This document shows, in pieces, positions 8,713 to 15,830 of a stretch of 22,899 nucleotides of DNA. The stretch covers positions 1 through 22,899 of the forward strand of contig DDGE01000002.1 of assembly GCA_002337545.1 (NCBI GenBank), in the 5' to 3' direction. The stretch's first letter is position 1, and the number at the start of each line of letters is the position of its first letter. The stretch is from Phycisphaerales bacterium UBA1910. GTDB taxonomy: Bacteria; Planctomycetota; Phycisphaerae; Phycisphaerales; UBA1924. The position numbers were made by a program, and so were the translations under genes. The notes under the pieces are model-generated. The model saw only the letters and a list, made by a program, of their open reading frames with translations, had not been told where the DNA came from and made no database searches.

Positions 8713-8719
8713 AGGCACC

Positions 8720-10129
8720 ATGAGCGAGTTCATCCAAGACCTGATCGATTGGCAGTTCATTGTCAGCGCCCTCGTCCTCGCGATCGGCGTTCACGCCGTC
8801 CTCGGGCTCGTTGCGTACGGCGTCTACCTAGAGCGCAAAATCAGTGCGTACATTCAAGACCGGGTCGGTCCCAACCGGGTCGGTTTGGACTTTGGTCTTC
8901 CGTTTCTGAAGTTCCTTCGTGGGTTTCTCGCGTTGGGTCAGCCGCTGGCGGACGGGATCAAGTTCTTCGTCAAGGAAGACTTCACACCCACGAATGTCGA
9001 CAAGGTGCTCTTTACCCTTGCACCGATCTTCGCTGTGGTTCCCGCGCTGATCGGGTTCGTGGTGATGCCCTGGGGCGGGTACTTCGAGATCCCGGCCGCT
9101 CAGGATATGGCGTTCTTCAACTGGTTGTTTGGCGCCCCCGGTTTCTTAGGTGACACATTCTTCTTCCTCTTCGGGCACATCGACGCCCAGACGGTTTCGG
9201 TCTCGGGTGCCGAAGTCCACATCGGGATCATCTACCTGCTCGCGGTGGCCTCGATCGGCGTCTATGGCGTCACGCTTGGCGGATGGGCGTCCAACAACAA
9301 ATACTCCATGCTCGGCGGTCTGCGTGCGACGGCCCAGATGATCTCCTACGAGATCCCGCTCGGGCTTGCGCTGCTTTCCACGCTGCTGATCACGGGTACC
9401 TTTATGCCCAACGAGATCGTGGCGTACCAGGTTGAGAACGGCTGGATGATGCTGTCGATGCCGCTGGCGGCGATCCTCTTCTATGTGTGCGGGCTCGCGG
9501 AAGCGAACCGTGCCCCGTTCGACAACGCGGAAGCCGAGCAGGAACTCGTTGGCGGGTTCCACACGGAATACTCGTCCATGCGATTCGCGCTCTACTTCCT
9601 TGCGGAGTACGCGCATCTCGTGACGGCGTGTGCGTTCTTCGTCCTCCTCTTTATGGGTGGGTACCACCTCCCGGTGTTGGACTTTGGTCTGACCTCACCC
9701 GAGGCCACGGGGCTGCTCGCGATGCTCGTCAAGATCGGGGTGTTCGCGTTCAAGGTCGTTCTTATGGTCTGTTTCGCGATGGTGGTCCGCTGGACCGTGC
9801 CGCGTATCCGGTACGATCAGGTCATGATGCTCGGCTGGCAGGCGATGATCCCCGCGGGGATGCTGATCATCGTCGTGACATCTGTCATGGTGTACCTCGG
9901 GCAGACGACACTCATCCCGATGCTTCTGGCGAATATTGTGATGCTTGTAGTCCTCCTGATCGCGCAGCACATCTTCGCGACGATCTACGGACGATCGACC
10001 GCGAACCGGAAGATCGGGCTCTGGGGCTCGCGTTACTCACCTATGGATGGCGAGCGGGTCATGACGGCACCGTCCAACCCCATGGCGCGCGAAGATCGCC
10101 CGATGCAGGGCACCGCACCGAGTGCATGA
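8720..10129 (+). CDS. nuoH: NADH-quinone oxidoreductase subunit H (complex I)
   Basis: A membrane subunit of respiratory complex I that helps form the quinone-binding chamber and connects the peripheral arm to the proton-pumping arm. Diagnostic segments are GVYLERKISAYIQDRVGPN (from residue 34), LADGIKFFVKED (76-87) and EANRAPFDNAEAEQELVGGF (261-280). About eight or more hydrophobic spans are visible. At 469 residues it is longer than the usual 320-345: extra sequence lies around 120-165, and a hydrophilic tail of roughly 40 residues follows the last span. The chosen ATG begins SEFIQDLIDWQF, with AGAGG 5 bases upstream; an upstream in-frame start at 8615 would overlap the previous gene by about 100 bases and is rejected. 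No other nuo gene is in the window. Confidence 0.94.
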   Translation: MSEFIQDLIDWQFIVSALVLAIGVHAVLGLVAYGVYLERKISAYIQDRVGPNRVGLDFGLPFLKFLRGFLALGQPLADGIKFFVKEDFTPTNVDKVLFTLAPIFAVVPALIGFVVMPWGGYFEIPAAQDMAFFNWLFGAPGFLGDTFFFLFGHIDAQTVSVSGAEVHIGIIYLLAVASIGVYGVTLGGWASNNKYSMLGGLRATAQMISYEIPLGLALLSTLLITGTFMPNEIVAYQVENGWMMLSMPLAAILFYVCGLAEANRAPFDNAEAEQELVGGFHTEYSSMRFALYFLAEYAHLVTACAFFVLLFMGGYHLPVLDFGLTSPEATGLLAMLVKIGVFAFKVVLMVCFAMVVRWTVPRIRYDQVMMLGWQAMIPAGMLIIVVTSVMVYLGQTTLIPMLLANIVMLVVLLIAQHIFATIYGRSTANRKIGLWGSRYSPMDGERVMTAPSNPMAREDRPMQGTAPSA

Positions 10130-10153
10130 TCCGGGCTTTGTCCCTGTCTAGCG

Positions 10154-11176
10154 TTACTGGATCGAGTTGATGTCGCTTGCGCCGAGTCGCTGCGCGATCG
10201 TGGGGAGCAGGTATGACTGCCCGCGATATGCGTAGATGCGCCCCGAGACAAGGAACCGGGCCGCATCACCCTGATCCATCGCCCATTGTTCCATTCGCAT
10301 AAGCGCTCTTGACGGCAGGACGATGATCGAGGCGCTCTCTTTCATGTCGGATTGATCGTCATTGTCGAACGCGAGGGCCCACGCCCCGTCTGCGTTGCGG
10401 ACCAATCGTGCGGGGCGACGCAGGAGCAGGGTGCCCTCCTCCGGGCCGGTCGTTTGGGCGCTCGTATCGCGTTGTGGGGTGCGTGGGAGTGCCTCGAGAC
10501 GGTTGCGAAGCAGGTCTGCTCCTTCACGCGGATCGTTCGGATCGGGGCGGTCGAGTTCGCGGAGGAGGTCTCGCACCTCCGGGTCCGCCTCAAGCCCTCC
10601 TGGTTCGTCTATCTCGATTCCGGGCTCCGTCGCGGGCTGTTCAGGGGTCTGGTTCGGTTGCTCGCGGATGAGCCGGTAATCCGAGAGAAGTAGCATGTTC
10701 CGCTGGTGATAGGTGAGGATTTCTCCTGATACAACGACGCGTTGATCACTCCACTCCTCCTGAAGGCGCTCCAGCGCCCTGCAAGGGAGGAGGATGACCG
10801 CGCCCTCGCCGGGTTCTCGTTCGGCGCGATCGGGGACGAAGATCACCTGTCCCGAAGGCGCGAGTACGATATCACCGATCCGCCCTTGAATAAACGATCC
10901 CTCCGCGAGCGTTGAAGGGGTGATCTTTTTCTCAAGGGTGTCGTTGAGCACATCGAGCCAATCGGGCCCCTCGCCGAGCCCGGGCTGGACGGCGACCGAT
11001 ACGCTCGCTTGCGTGGGCATGATCGGGGTCTGGTTCGTTTCGACCCGGGGGAGGATCGATCTGGCCTGCTCGACCTGCTCAGCACTGCCGGGGAAATCCT
11101 GAGCGTGGCACACGGGGGCGGAGCATGCGAGGGCGGTGAGAACGATCGGCGAGATGTGGAGTTGGGCTCGATGCAT
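10154..11176 (-). CDS. Secreted protein with duplicated module, function unknown
   Basis: A 340-residue protein with a probable signal peptide (hydrophobic residues 8-20, likely cut after CHA at residue 25). I do not recognise the family. The mature part has two related modules, near 93-170 and 248-331. Each contains a segment of the form I-x-LP-x-RAL-x-R (ILLPCRALERL and IVLPSRALMRM), followed by VSG-x-I-x-x-Y (VVVSGEILTYHQRN and FLVSGRIYAYRGQS). A low-complexity, acidic, proline-rich linker joins them. The beta-rich pattern could be an OB-like or similar barrel, but that is a guess. ATG 11176 fits the signal peptide; the open frame continues upstream only as antisense of the tRNA. It converges on nuoH with a 24-base gap. 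Confidence 0.75.
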   Translation of the reverse strand: MHRAQLHISPIVLTALACSAPVCHAQDFPGSAEQVEQARSILPRVETNQTPIMPTQASVSVAVQPGLGEGPDWLDVLNDTLEKKITPSTLAEGSFIQGRIGDIVLAPSGQVIFVPDRAEREPGEGAVILLPCRALERLQEEWSDQRVVVSGEILTYHQRNMLLLSDYRLIREQPNQTPEQPATEPGIEIDEPGGLEADPEVRDLLRELDRPDPNDPREGADLLRNRLEALPRTPQRDTSAQTTGPEEGTLLLRRPARLVRNADGAWALAFDNDDQSDMKESASIIVLPSRALMRMEQWAMDQGDAARFLVSGRIYAYRGQSYLLPTIAQRLGASDINSIQ

Positions 11177-11294
11177 ACCAAAGGGTATCGGCAAAGTGCG
11201 ATCCTTGCCGTGCAGATCGTGGTTCTTGACGCGATAGAACGGGTTTTTCAGGCGCGTGTGTTGATCTTTTCGGGGATGGGTTGTAGGGTCACCC

Positions 11295-11310
11295 CTGCCC
11301 GACTGGGCAG
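11295..11310 (+). other. Short perfect hairpin just before the tRNA
   Basis: CTGCCC at 11295-11300 pairs perfectly with GGGCAG at 11305-11310 around a GACT loop, ending 5 bases before the first tRNA nucleotide. It would lie in the 5' leader of the tRNA precursor. No T-run is present on either strand, so it is not a terminator. A role in processing is only a possibility. I see no clear -35/-10 pair for the tRNA in 11177-11294. Confidence 0.35.
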
Positions 11311-11315
11311 AGTTC

Positions 11316-11400
11316 GGCCGTGTGCCCGAGTGGTCTAAGGGAGCGGATTGCAAATCCGCTGTGCGAAAGCCAACCGTGGGTTCGAATCCCACCGCGGCCT
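11316..11400 (+). tRNA. tRNA-Cys (anticodon GCA) with long variable region
   Basis: A complete cloverleaf folds by hand. The acceptor stem 11316-11322 pairs with 11393-11399 (7 bp, one G-U). The D-stem CCC/GGG has 3 bp (11325-11327 with 11339-11341). The anticodon stem GCGGA/TCCGC encloses loop TTGCAAA, giving anticodon GCA at 11350-11352. The T-stem GTGGG/CCCAC encloses loop TTCGAAT. The discriminator is T at 11400, matching U73, the main cysteine identity base, and the anticodon arm equals that of E. coli tRNA-Cys as I remember it. The variable region (11360-11375) is 16 bases, whereas normal tRNA-Cys has about 4-5. The CCA end is not encoded. The gene stands alone, with its own terminator downstream. 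Confidence 0.93.
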
Positions 11401-11411
11401 TTACCGAACTG

Positions 11412-11443
11412 AACCGATCCGTATTGACGCGGATCGGTTTTTT
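11412..11443 (+). terminator. Strong intrinsic terminator after tRNA-Cys
   Basis: AACCGATCCG at 11412-11421 is fully complementary to CGGATCGGTT at 11430-11439, with an 8-base loop, and a run of six T residues covers 11438-11443. It begins 12 bases after the tRNA 3' end and closes its transcript before the MoxR gene, which must therefore have its own promoter in or after this region. Confidence 0.9.
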
Positions 11444-11469
11444 CGTGGGTTGTGTTGTACGATCAGTGC

Positions 11470-12519
11470 ATGAGTGATGACGCAGCGCAGCCGATGACCG
11501 CAGAGCAGGTGCAGCAGGCCTCCAACCGGTTCCGTGAAGATTTCGAAACCGTCCGTTCTCAGGTCGCCCGCGCGGTCGTCGGGCAGCGGGAGGTCATCGA
11601 GCAGACCCTCGTGTGTCTGTTCGTGGGCGGGCACGCGCTGCTTGAGGGCGTGCCGGGCATCGGCAAGACCCTGCTCGTGCGGAGCATATCCGAGGCGGTG
11701 GATCTGACTTTCGGGCGCGTGCAGTTCACCCCCGACCTGATGCCGGCGGATATCACCGGGACGACGGTGATCGACGAATCCGAAGGTGACGACGGGCGGA
11801 TGCACCGGACTTTCCGTTTCCAGCCCGGTCCTGTGTTCTCGCAGATCCTGCTCGCGGACGAGATCAACCGCGCAACGCCCAAGACGCAGTCTGCGCTGCT
11901 CGAGGCGATGCAGGAGCGGAGTGTTACGGTGGGGGGGACGACGCACGCGTTGCCCAAGCCGTTCTTTGTCCTCGCAACACAGAACCCCGTGGAGCAGGAA
12001 GGGACCTACCCGCTCCCCGAGGCGCAGCTCGATCGGTTCTTCTTCAAGCTCCAGGTTGGGTACGCGTCGCGTGAGGAACTCTCGGAGATCGTCATCCGCA
12101 CAACAGGGGCGACGAGCGAGACTATCGAGAAAGTCCTCGACACGGAACGATTGATCGAGCATCAGCAGCTCGTGCGGATGGTCCCGGTTTCAGATCATGT
12201 GCGAGACTACGCGATACGGTGTGTGCTGGCGACGCATCCGCAGGGGGCGTTGTCGGATGGTCAGTTCGCGACGCCGATGGTGAACCGGTTCGTGTCGCTG
12301 GGCGCATCGCCGCGTGCGGCTCAGTCGTTGATGCTCGCGGGCAAGTGCATGGCGCTGCTCGATGGGCGCGCGAGCGTGTCGATCGAGGACATCCAGCAGG
12401 TCGCGCTGCCGTCGCTGCGTCATCGCGTACTGCTCAACTTCGAGGCGAGCGCGGAGTTGGTGGATACGGATCAGATTGTAAAGAATATCGTCGAGACATT
12501 GCCACGGGATGCGGGTTGA
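11470..12519 (+). CDS. MoxR-family AAA ATPase
   Basis: A 349-residue cytoplasmic AAA+ ATPase of the MoxR family, thought to act as a chaperone that activates or assembles partner proteins, often those with VWA domains. It shows Walker A GVPGIGKT (60-67), Walker B ILLADEIN (126-133), the MoxR-typical INRATPKTQSALLEAMQE stretch, sensor 1 ATQNP (169-173) and the PLPEAQLDRF segment. The ATG at 11470 is chosen because a TTG at 11452 adds only six residues and lies next to the terminator. MoxR genes usually sit beside a DUF58 gene and VWA genes. Here the downstream neighbour converges from the other strand, leaving three bases between stops, and a BatA-like gene lies about 5.6 kb away. Confidence 0.93.
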   Translation: MSDDAAQPMTAEQVQQASNRFREDFETVRSQVARAVVGQREVIEQTLVCLFVGGHALLEGVPGIGKTLLVRSISEAVDLTFGRVQFTPDLMPADITGTTVIDESEGDDGRMHRTFRFQPGPVFSQILLADEINRATPKTQSALLEAMQERSVTVGGTTHALPKPFFVLATQNPVEQEGTYPLPEAQLDRFFFKLQVGYASREELSEIVIRTTGATSETIEKVLDTERLIEHQQLVRMVPVSDHVRDYAIRCVLATHPQGALSDGQFATPMVNRFVSLGASPRAAQSLMLAGKCMALLDGRASVSIEDIQQVALPSLRHRVLLNFEASAELVDTDQIVKNIVETLPRDAG

Positions 12520-12522
12520 GCA

Positions 12523-13224
12523 TCAGAACGAGTACGGATCGTCGATGAGCCCGCGGCGGCGTTTGCGAGTCGGGACGGGATGCCCGACTGCATTTGCACA
12601 GGCGTCGGCGAGCGCCATCATGAACTTCTCGTGCTCGGGGCAGGCGTCGAGGAGGTCGAGGAAGTCGTCCACGATCCACGCGGGCGGATCGTCGGGTTGG
12701 GACGCTTCGAGCGCGTCTTGGATGGCCTGATCGCCCAATGCTTCGGCGGCGGCGCTGAACCACTTGGGGTTCGGGGTGTCGTTCTCTGGGGGATCGATCC
12801 GGACGCGGACGACACGCTCAGCAACGCCCACGATGGGCCACTGGTTCTTGGAGGTGGTCGGCTCGCGTGTGAGCACGAAGGGGGCGATGCCTGCGTCATT
12901 GGCGGCATTTCGGAACCGCAACGCATCGGCACCGACGAAGTTGGGTGCGAAGAAGAAGCACTCGTCGCCGGGTGATTCCGGGATGTCCGTGGATTTGGAG
13001 ATCGTGTGGATGATGCCTTTGTCCAGAGCGGATTGGCGGAGATATCGCTGAGCTTCGAGCATGGGCATGCAGATACGCTTCATGCGTCCGAAGTCGTTCT
13101 GTATGCGCGCAAGCTTGAGTGCGTCGTGGCACAGCGCCGCGGCGAGCAGGTACTGCCCCGTCGTCAGGGCAGATGACGCCTCCTCCATACGGGCATCGAT
13201 CGGGTTGGACTGCTGCGTGCTCAG
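12523..13224 (-). CDS. Conserved-looking protein of unknown function, probable CTG start
   Basis: A soluble protein of about 233 residues that I do not recognise. The N-terminal third is helical and TPR-like in character (alanine/leucine-rich, with ALCHDALKLARI). The centre has alternating hydrophobic residues suggesting an alpha/beta domain, and the end is basic (TRKRRRGLIDDPY). The first ATG is at 13188, but a well-placed AGGAG at 13231-13235 lies 6 bases before an in-frame CTG at 13222-13224. Starting there gives a natural N-terminus (M-STQQSNPIDAR). No ATG, GTG or TTG lies between the upstream stop at 13255-13257 and 13188 in this frame. It is the last gene of a four-gene minus-strand run, 30 bases after the previous stop. 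The start assignment is less certain than the gene. Confidence 0.7.
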   Translation of the reverse strand: MSTQQSNPIDARMEEASSALTTGQYLLAAALCHDALKLARIQNDFGRMKRICMPMLEAQRYLRQSALDKGIIHTISKSTDIPESPGDECFFFAPNFVGADALRFRNAANDAGIAPFVLTREPTTSKNQWPIVGVAERVVRVRIDPPENDTPNPKWFSAAAEALGDQAIQDALEASQPDDPPAWIVDDFLDLLDACPEHEKFMMALADACANAVGHPVPTRKRRRGLIDDPYSF

Positions 13225-13230
13225 AAGAAA

Positions 13231-13235
13231 CTCCT
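13231..13235 (-). promoter_or_regulatory. Shine-Dalgarno site supporting a CTG start
   Basis: On the minus strand AGGAG occupies 13235-13231, six bases before CTG at 13224-13222. The ATG at 13188 is 42 bases from this site, too far for it to serve that codon. This is the basis for preferring the CTG start of the downstream gene. Confidence 0.55.
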
Positions 13236-13254
13236 GTCGCGTTTGGACACGGAG

Positions 13255-13860
13255 TTATACGCCCGATTGAACGCGTTGTGCGAGCGCATCGAGCAACCCG
13301 TCCCATTGCTTCGCGAGATCATCGAGATCGTATTCGATTGCGTCTCCGAGAGAGGACCAATCCTGATGGGTCAGGTTGGTGCGGATCTCGAAGAGCGTGT
13401 CGCCGAGCTTCTCAATCACAGCCGATGCGGTGGTCCCGTCAAACGAGAACAGGTTCAAATCGATCTCCGCGAGTTCGGCGGATTGGGCGACGACCTCGCC
13501 CACGGCTTGCCACCCGGTGAGGATCGCGTTCAGGGCCTCGACGGCTGGTTCAAGCTCACCCTTGCGGAGGTGATCTGCGGCAGTTGATTGATCTTCGCGG
13601 ACGAGTCCCAGCGATTCGCGGGCGCTCGCGAAGGTCTCGATAAGAAAAGCGACGGGGTCCGTTGTGGTCAGGCGGAGTTCATTGATCCCCGCGTTGTCGC
13701 TCGGCGGGTTGTCAAGGAGTGCGTCGTTGATGGCCTCGCCGTCCGCGTGGATATCCACGATCAGACGCCCGGTGTTCTCCGCGTGATCTCTTGCGGCGTC
13801 GAGGGCATCCGCGATCGAGTTGTTGTTGTCGAGTTCTGTTTCATCGATGAAGACACGCAT
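13255..13860 (-). CDS. Hypothetical protein in envelope-glycosylation operon
   Basis: A 201-residue acidic, soluble protein without signal peptide or membrane span; family not recognised. The first 60 residues look like an alpha/beta segment (MRVFIDETELD at the start, then LIVDIHADGEAIND). The rest is predominantly helical with a long amphipathic stretch near 80-150 (KGELEPAVEALNAILTGW). The ATG at 13860 has AAAGGT upstream on the minus strand, about 10 bases away. It lies 22 bases after the LAB_N gene and 30 bases before the last gene of the run, so co-expression with the glycosyltransferase pair is likely. A scaffold or regulatory role would be speculation. Confidence 0.72.
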   Translation of the reverse strand: MRVFIDETELDNNNSIADALDAARDHAENTGRLIVDIHADGEAINDALLDNPPSDNAGINELRLTTTDPVAFLIETFASARESLGLVREDQSTAADHLRKGELEPAVEALNAILTGWQAVGEVVAQSAELAEIDLNLFSFDGTTASAVIEKLGDTLFEIRTNLTHQDWSSLGDAIEYDLDDLAKQWDGLLDALAQRVQSGV

Positions 13861-13882
13861 GGGTGGTCGACCTTTCGGATGC

Positions 13883-14494
13883 TCAGGCGCTGGCCTGCGC
13901 TTGCGGCGTCGGGGTGGGAGACGCGCGGAGTTTTTTCTCTTTGTGGATGAGTTTCAGGTTCCGTGCATAGATCACGATACCCGTTGATTGTCCCATCACG
14001 CCGACGATATCGACGCGCCAGACGAAATAGGTGAACAGACAGATCCCGCCGACGAAGCTGAACCACCAAAAGATCTCGGGAACCGTTGAGATCTTTGTGC
14101 GTTCGGAGATGATCCATTGAACGAACATCCGTCCAAAGAAAGCGGCCTGCCCGATGAGCCCGATCGCGACCCACCCGAAGGTGCTCCAGCGGGTGATATT
14201 GAAGAATCCGAGCAGGTGCCGCTCGAGCGCGGGACGATTGTTCCAATCCTGTATCTGGTCATACAAGAATGTATCGAGCTCGTCATGTGAGATCGGCAGA
14301 TCCGTGTGGAGCGGCGTCGGTGCGATGATGTGATACGCGGGCTGGCCGTTGAACTCCACTCGTTCGAGCAGGATCTCAGTGGCGCCCACGCGGACGATCA
14401 GGTCCGAGTGTGAACGCGACAGTGCCGGTTGGAGAACGAGCCACATACCGAGGAACACCAGCAGGATCATCGCGATAACGGGGCCGGGCTTCAT
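13883..14494 (-). CDS. Membrane protein with lipid-A-disaccharide-synthase N-terminal (LAB_N) domain
   Basis: A 203-residue membrane protein. Residues 5-25 form one span and an extracytoplasmic stretch follows to about 100. Residues 101-182 are a LAB_N domain: GQAAFFGRMFVQWIISER (115-132), then VPEIFWWFSF (138-147) and GQSTGIVIYARNLKLI (168-183). LAB_N domains are found alone or fused to LpxB, and stand-alone copies often accompany Dpm1-like glycosyltransferases, as here. The exact activity of stand-alone copies is not established; handling of a lipid-linked sugar at the membrane is the usual suggestion. The ATG overlaps the glycosyltransferase stop in a four-base ATGA, indicating translational coupling; GAGGAG lies about 11 bases upstream. 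Confidence 0.85.
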   Translation of the reverse strand: MKPGPVIAMILLVFLGMWLVLQPALSRSHSDLIVRVGATEILLERVEFNGQPAYHIIAPTPLHTDLPISHDELDTFLYDQIQDWNNRPALERHLLGFFNITRWSTFGWVAIGLIGQAAFFGRMFVQWIISERTKISTVPEIFWWFSFVGGICLFTYFVWRVDIVGVMGQSTGIVIYARNLKLIHKEKKLRASPTPTPQAQASA

Positions 14495-15282
14495 GTGCTT
14501 GTGTGCTCCTCGCACGATACCGGGCGTCGCCGATTTCGCATATATCGTACTGCGAAGAGATCGATCAGCCCCGGTAAGGCCCGCTTCGTGATGCCCATGC
14601 CATACTTGGGTTTTCCGGCATGACGATGGCGATGATTGACGGGCATCTCGACCACGCTGTAGCCCAGGTGTCGAGCTGTGACCGGTATAAATCGGTGCAT
14701 CCCTCGGAACTCGAGGGGGAGCTGGAGCGCGATCTCGCGTTTCATCACACGCAATGAGCACCCGGTGTCCGTGATCGTGTCGCCCAGCAAGACGCGACGG
14801 AATGACCTTCCGACCCACGATCCGAACAGGCGGATCATCGAGTCGCCCTGCTTGCGGACCGAGGATCGATCGCCTTGCACAAAATCCGCGTCCGAGGATC
14901 GGAGTAGTTCGAGCATGGCGGGAATGTCGGCGGGGTCGTTCTGGAGGTCCGCGTCGAGCACCGCGATGAGTTTCCCGTTCGCGGCACGGAATCCCGCATG
15001 GAACGCGGCGGATTGACCGTTCCCTTTGCCCTGCGGGGTATTGGTCATCGCGATGCACCGCACCCAGGGCCTTTGCTGCTGGTGTGCGATCGTTTTGTCG
15101 CGTGTGGCGTCTGTAGACCCATCGTCTACCAGGATGAACTCGAACCGGATACCTATGGGTGTGAGGGCGGCCTCGATCTGGTCAACGAGCAGATCGACAT
15201 TGTCCTCCTCATTGTGCGCAGGTGCAACGACGGAGAGATCGATCTCTTGGGTGCTCGGAATGTCGGTTGTTCCTGTGTGCAT
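14491..15282 (-). CDS. Dpm1-like family 2 glycosyltransferase
   Basis: A 263-residue GT-A fold glycosyltransferase resembling dolichyl/polyprenyl-phosphate sugar synthases. The nucleotide-sugar region VVAPAHNEEDN (18-28), VDDGSTDAT (52-60), the metal-binding LDADLQNDP (109-117), DTGCSLRVMKR (172-182) and the HRHAGKPKYG end motif (219-228) are all present. No C-terminal membrane spans follow, so it is the soluble or peripheral Dpm1 type. It probably transfers a sugar from a nucleotide donor to polyprenyl phosphate for later use in envelope glycan or lipid modification. The ATG at 15282 is chosen because the longer open frame upstream is antisense to the ferredoxin gene. It is the first gene of the minus-strand run and is divergent from ferredoxin. 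Confidence 0.88.
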   Translation of the reverse strand: MHTGTTDIPSTQEIDLSVVAPAHNEEDNVDLLVDQIEAALTPIGIRFEFILVDDGSTDATRDKTIAHQQQRPWVRCIAMTNTPQGKGNGQSAAFHAGFRAANGKLIAVLDADLQNDPADIPAMLELLRSSDADFVQGDRSSVRKQGDSMIRLFGSWVGRSFRRVLLGDTITDTGCSLRVMKREIALQLPLEFRGMHRFIPVTARHLGYSVVEMPVNHRHRHAGKPKYGMGITKRALPGLIDLFAVRYMRNRRRPVSCEEHTST

Positions 15283-15309
15283 GCGAATCGGACGACAATG
15301 TCCGCTGAT

Positions 15310-15322
15310 TCTAGTTCCTAGA
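15310..15322. promoter_or_regulatory. Short palindrome in divergent intergenic region
   Basis: TCTAG-TTC-CTAGA forms a 13-base interrupted palindrome inside the 108-base gap between the divergent glycosyltransferase and ferredoxin genes. A second small inverted repeat (GTTCT, AGAAC) lies just to its right at 15326-15340. The location suits an operator, but I cannot place promoter boxes with confidence on either strand. Confidence 0.25.
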
Positions 15323-15390
15323 GTCGTTCTAAGAAAGAACCGGGCGGGGATTGGCCGTCTGTAAGCATATCGTCGAAGGAGTAGAGCGTC

Positions 15391-15795
15391 ATGCACATGC
15401 GTAAGTCGGATCACGATCATGGCCCCGCGACGGTGCCCGTGAAGATCATTCTTGAGAATCCGGAAGATTTGAACGAGGATGGCTCGAACAAGGCCGTTCA
15501 CGAGGTTATGGCCGCGAAGGGTGAGCATCTTCTCGAGGTCGCGATGGATCACGGGATCAATATCGAGCACGCGTGCGGCGGTGTCTGCGCGTGTTCCACC
15601 TGTCATGTCTATGTCGAAGAGGGCATGGATTCGCTGAGCGAGCCCGAGGAAGAGGAAGAGGATCGCGTCGAAGAGGCGCCGGGACTACAAATCAACTCGC
15701 GTCTCTCGTGTCAGTGCGATATCAAGGGTGATGGGCCGATTGTGTTCCGTGTCCCGGCGTGGAATCGGAACGCGGTCAAGGAAGTCCCGCACTAG
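15391..15795 (+). CDS. [2Fe-2S] ferredoxin, adrenodoxin/Isc type
   Basis: A 134-residue soluble electron carrier. The cluster ligands are C62, C68 and C71 (C-x5-C-x2-C, in ACGGVCACSTCHVYV), with C107 in RLSCQCD. This spacing and the EEGMDSLSEPEEEEEDR stretch match Isc-associated ferredoxins (Fdx), which deliver electrons during iron-sulphur cluster assembly, rather than plant-type ferredoxins. An N-terminal extension of about 15 residues contains a small HDHDH-like histidine/aspartate patch. Two further cysteines (C66, C109) are probably not ligands. AAGGAG at 15376-15381 sets the ATG at 15391. No isc or suf gene is adjacent, so its partner system is unknown. Confidence 0.9.
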   Translation: MHMRKSDHDHGPATVPVKIILENPEDLNEDGSNKAVHEVMAAKGEHLLEVAMDHGINIEHACGGVCACSTCHVYVEEGMDSLSEPEEEEEDRVEEAPGLQINSRLSCQCDIKGDGPIVFRVPAWNRNAVKEVPH

Positions 15796-15830
15796 GCTAC
15801 GAAGGTCGATCGGTCGCGATATGCTTGGGT

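Noticed and set aside
11177..11392. Upstream extension of the minus-strand secreted protein through the tRNA (reads GFEPTVGFRTADLQSAPLDH-like)
   Set aside because: This is the familiar false protein produced by the antisense strand of a tRNA. The signal peptide begins at the ATG at 11176.
11316..11443. tRNA gene as an integration site for a mobile element
   Set aside because: No integrase, no repeated tRNA 3' end and no composition change is visible on either side.
15283..15606. N-terminal extension of the glycosyltransferase
   Set aside because: It runs antisense through the ferredoxin gene; the GT2 fold begins normally after ATG 15282.
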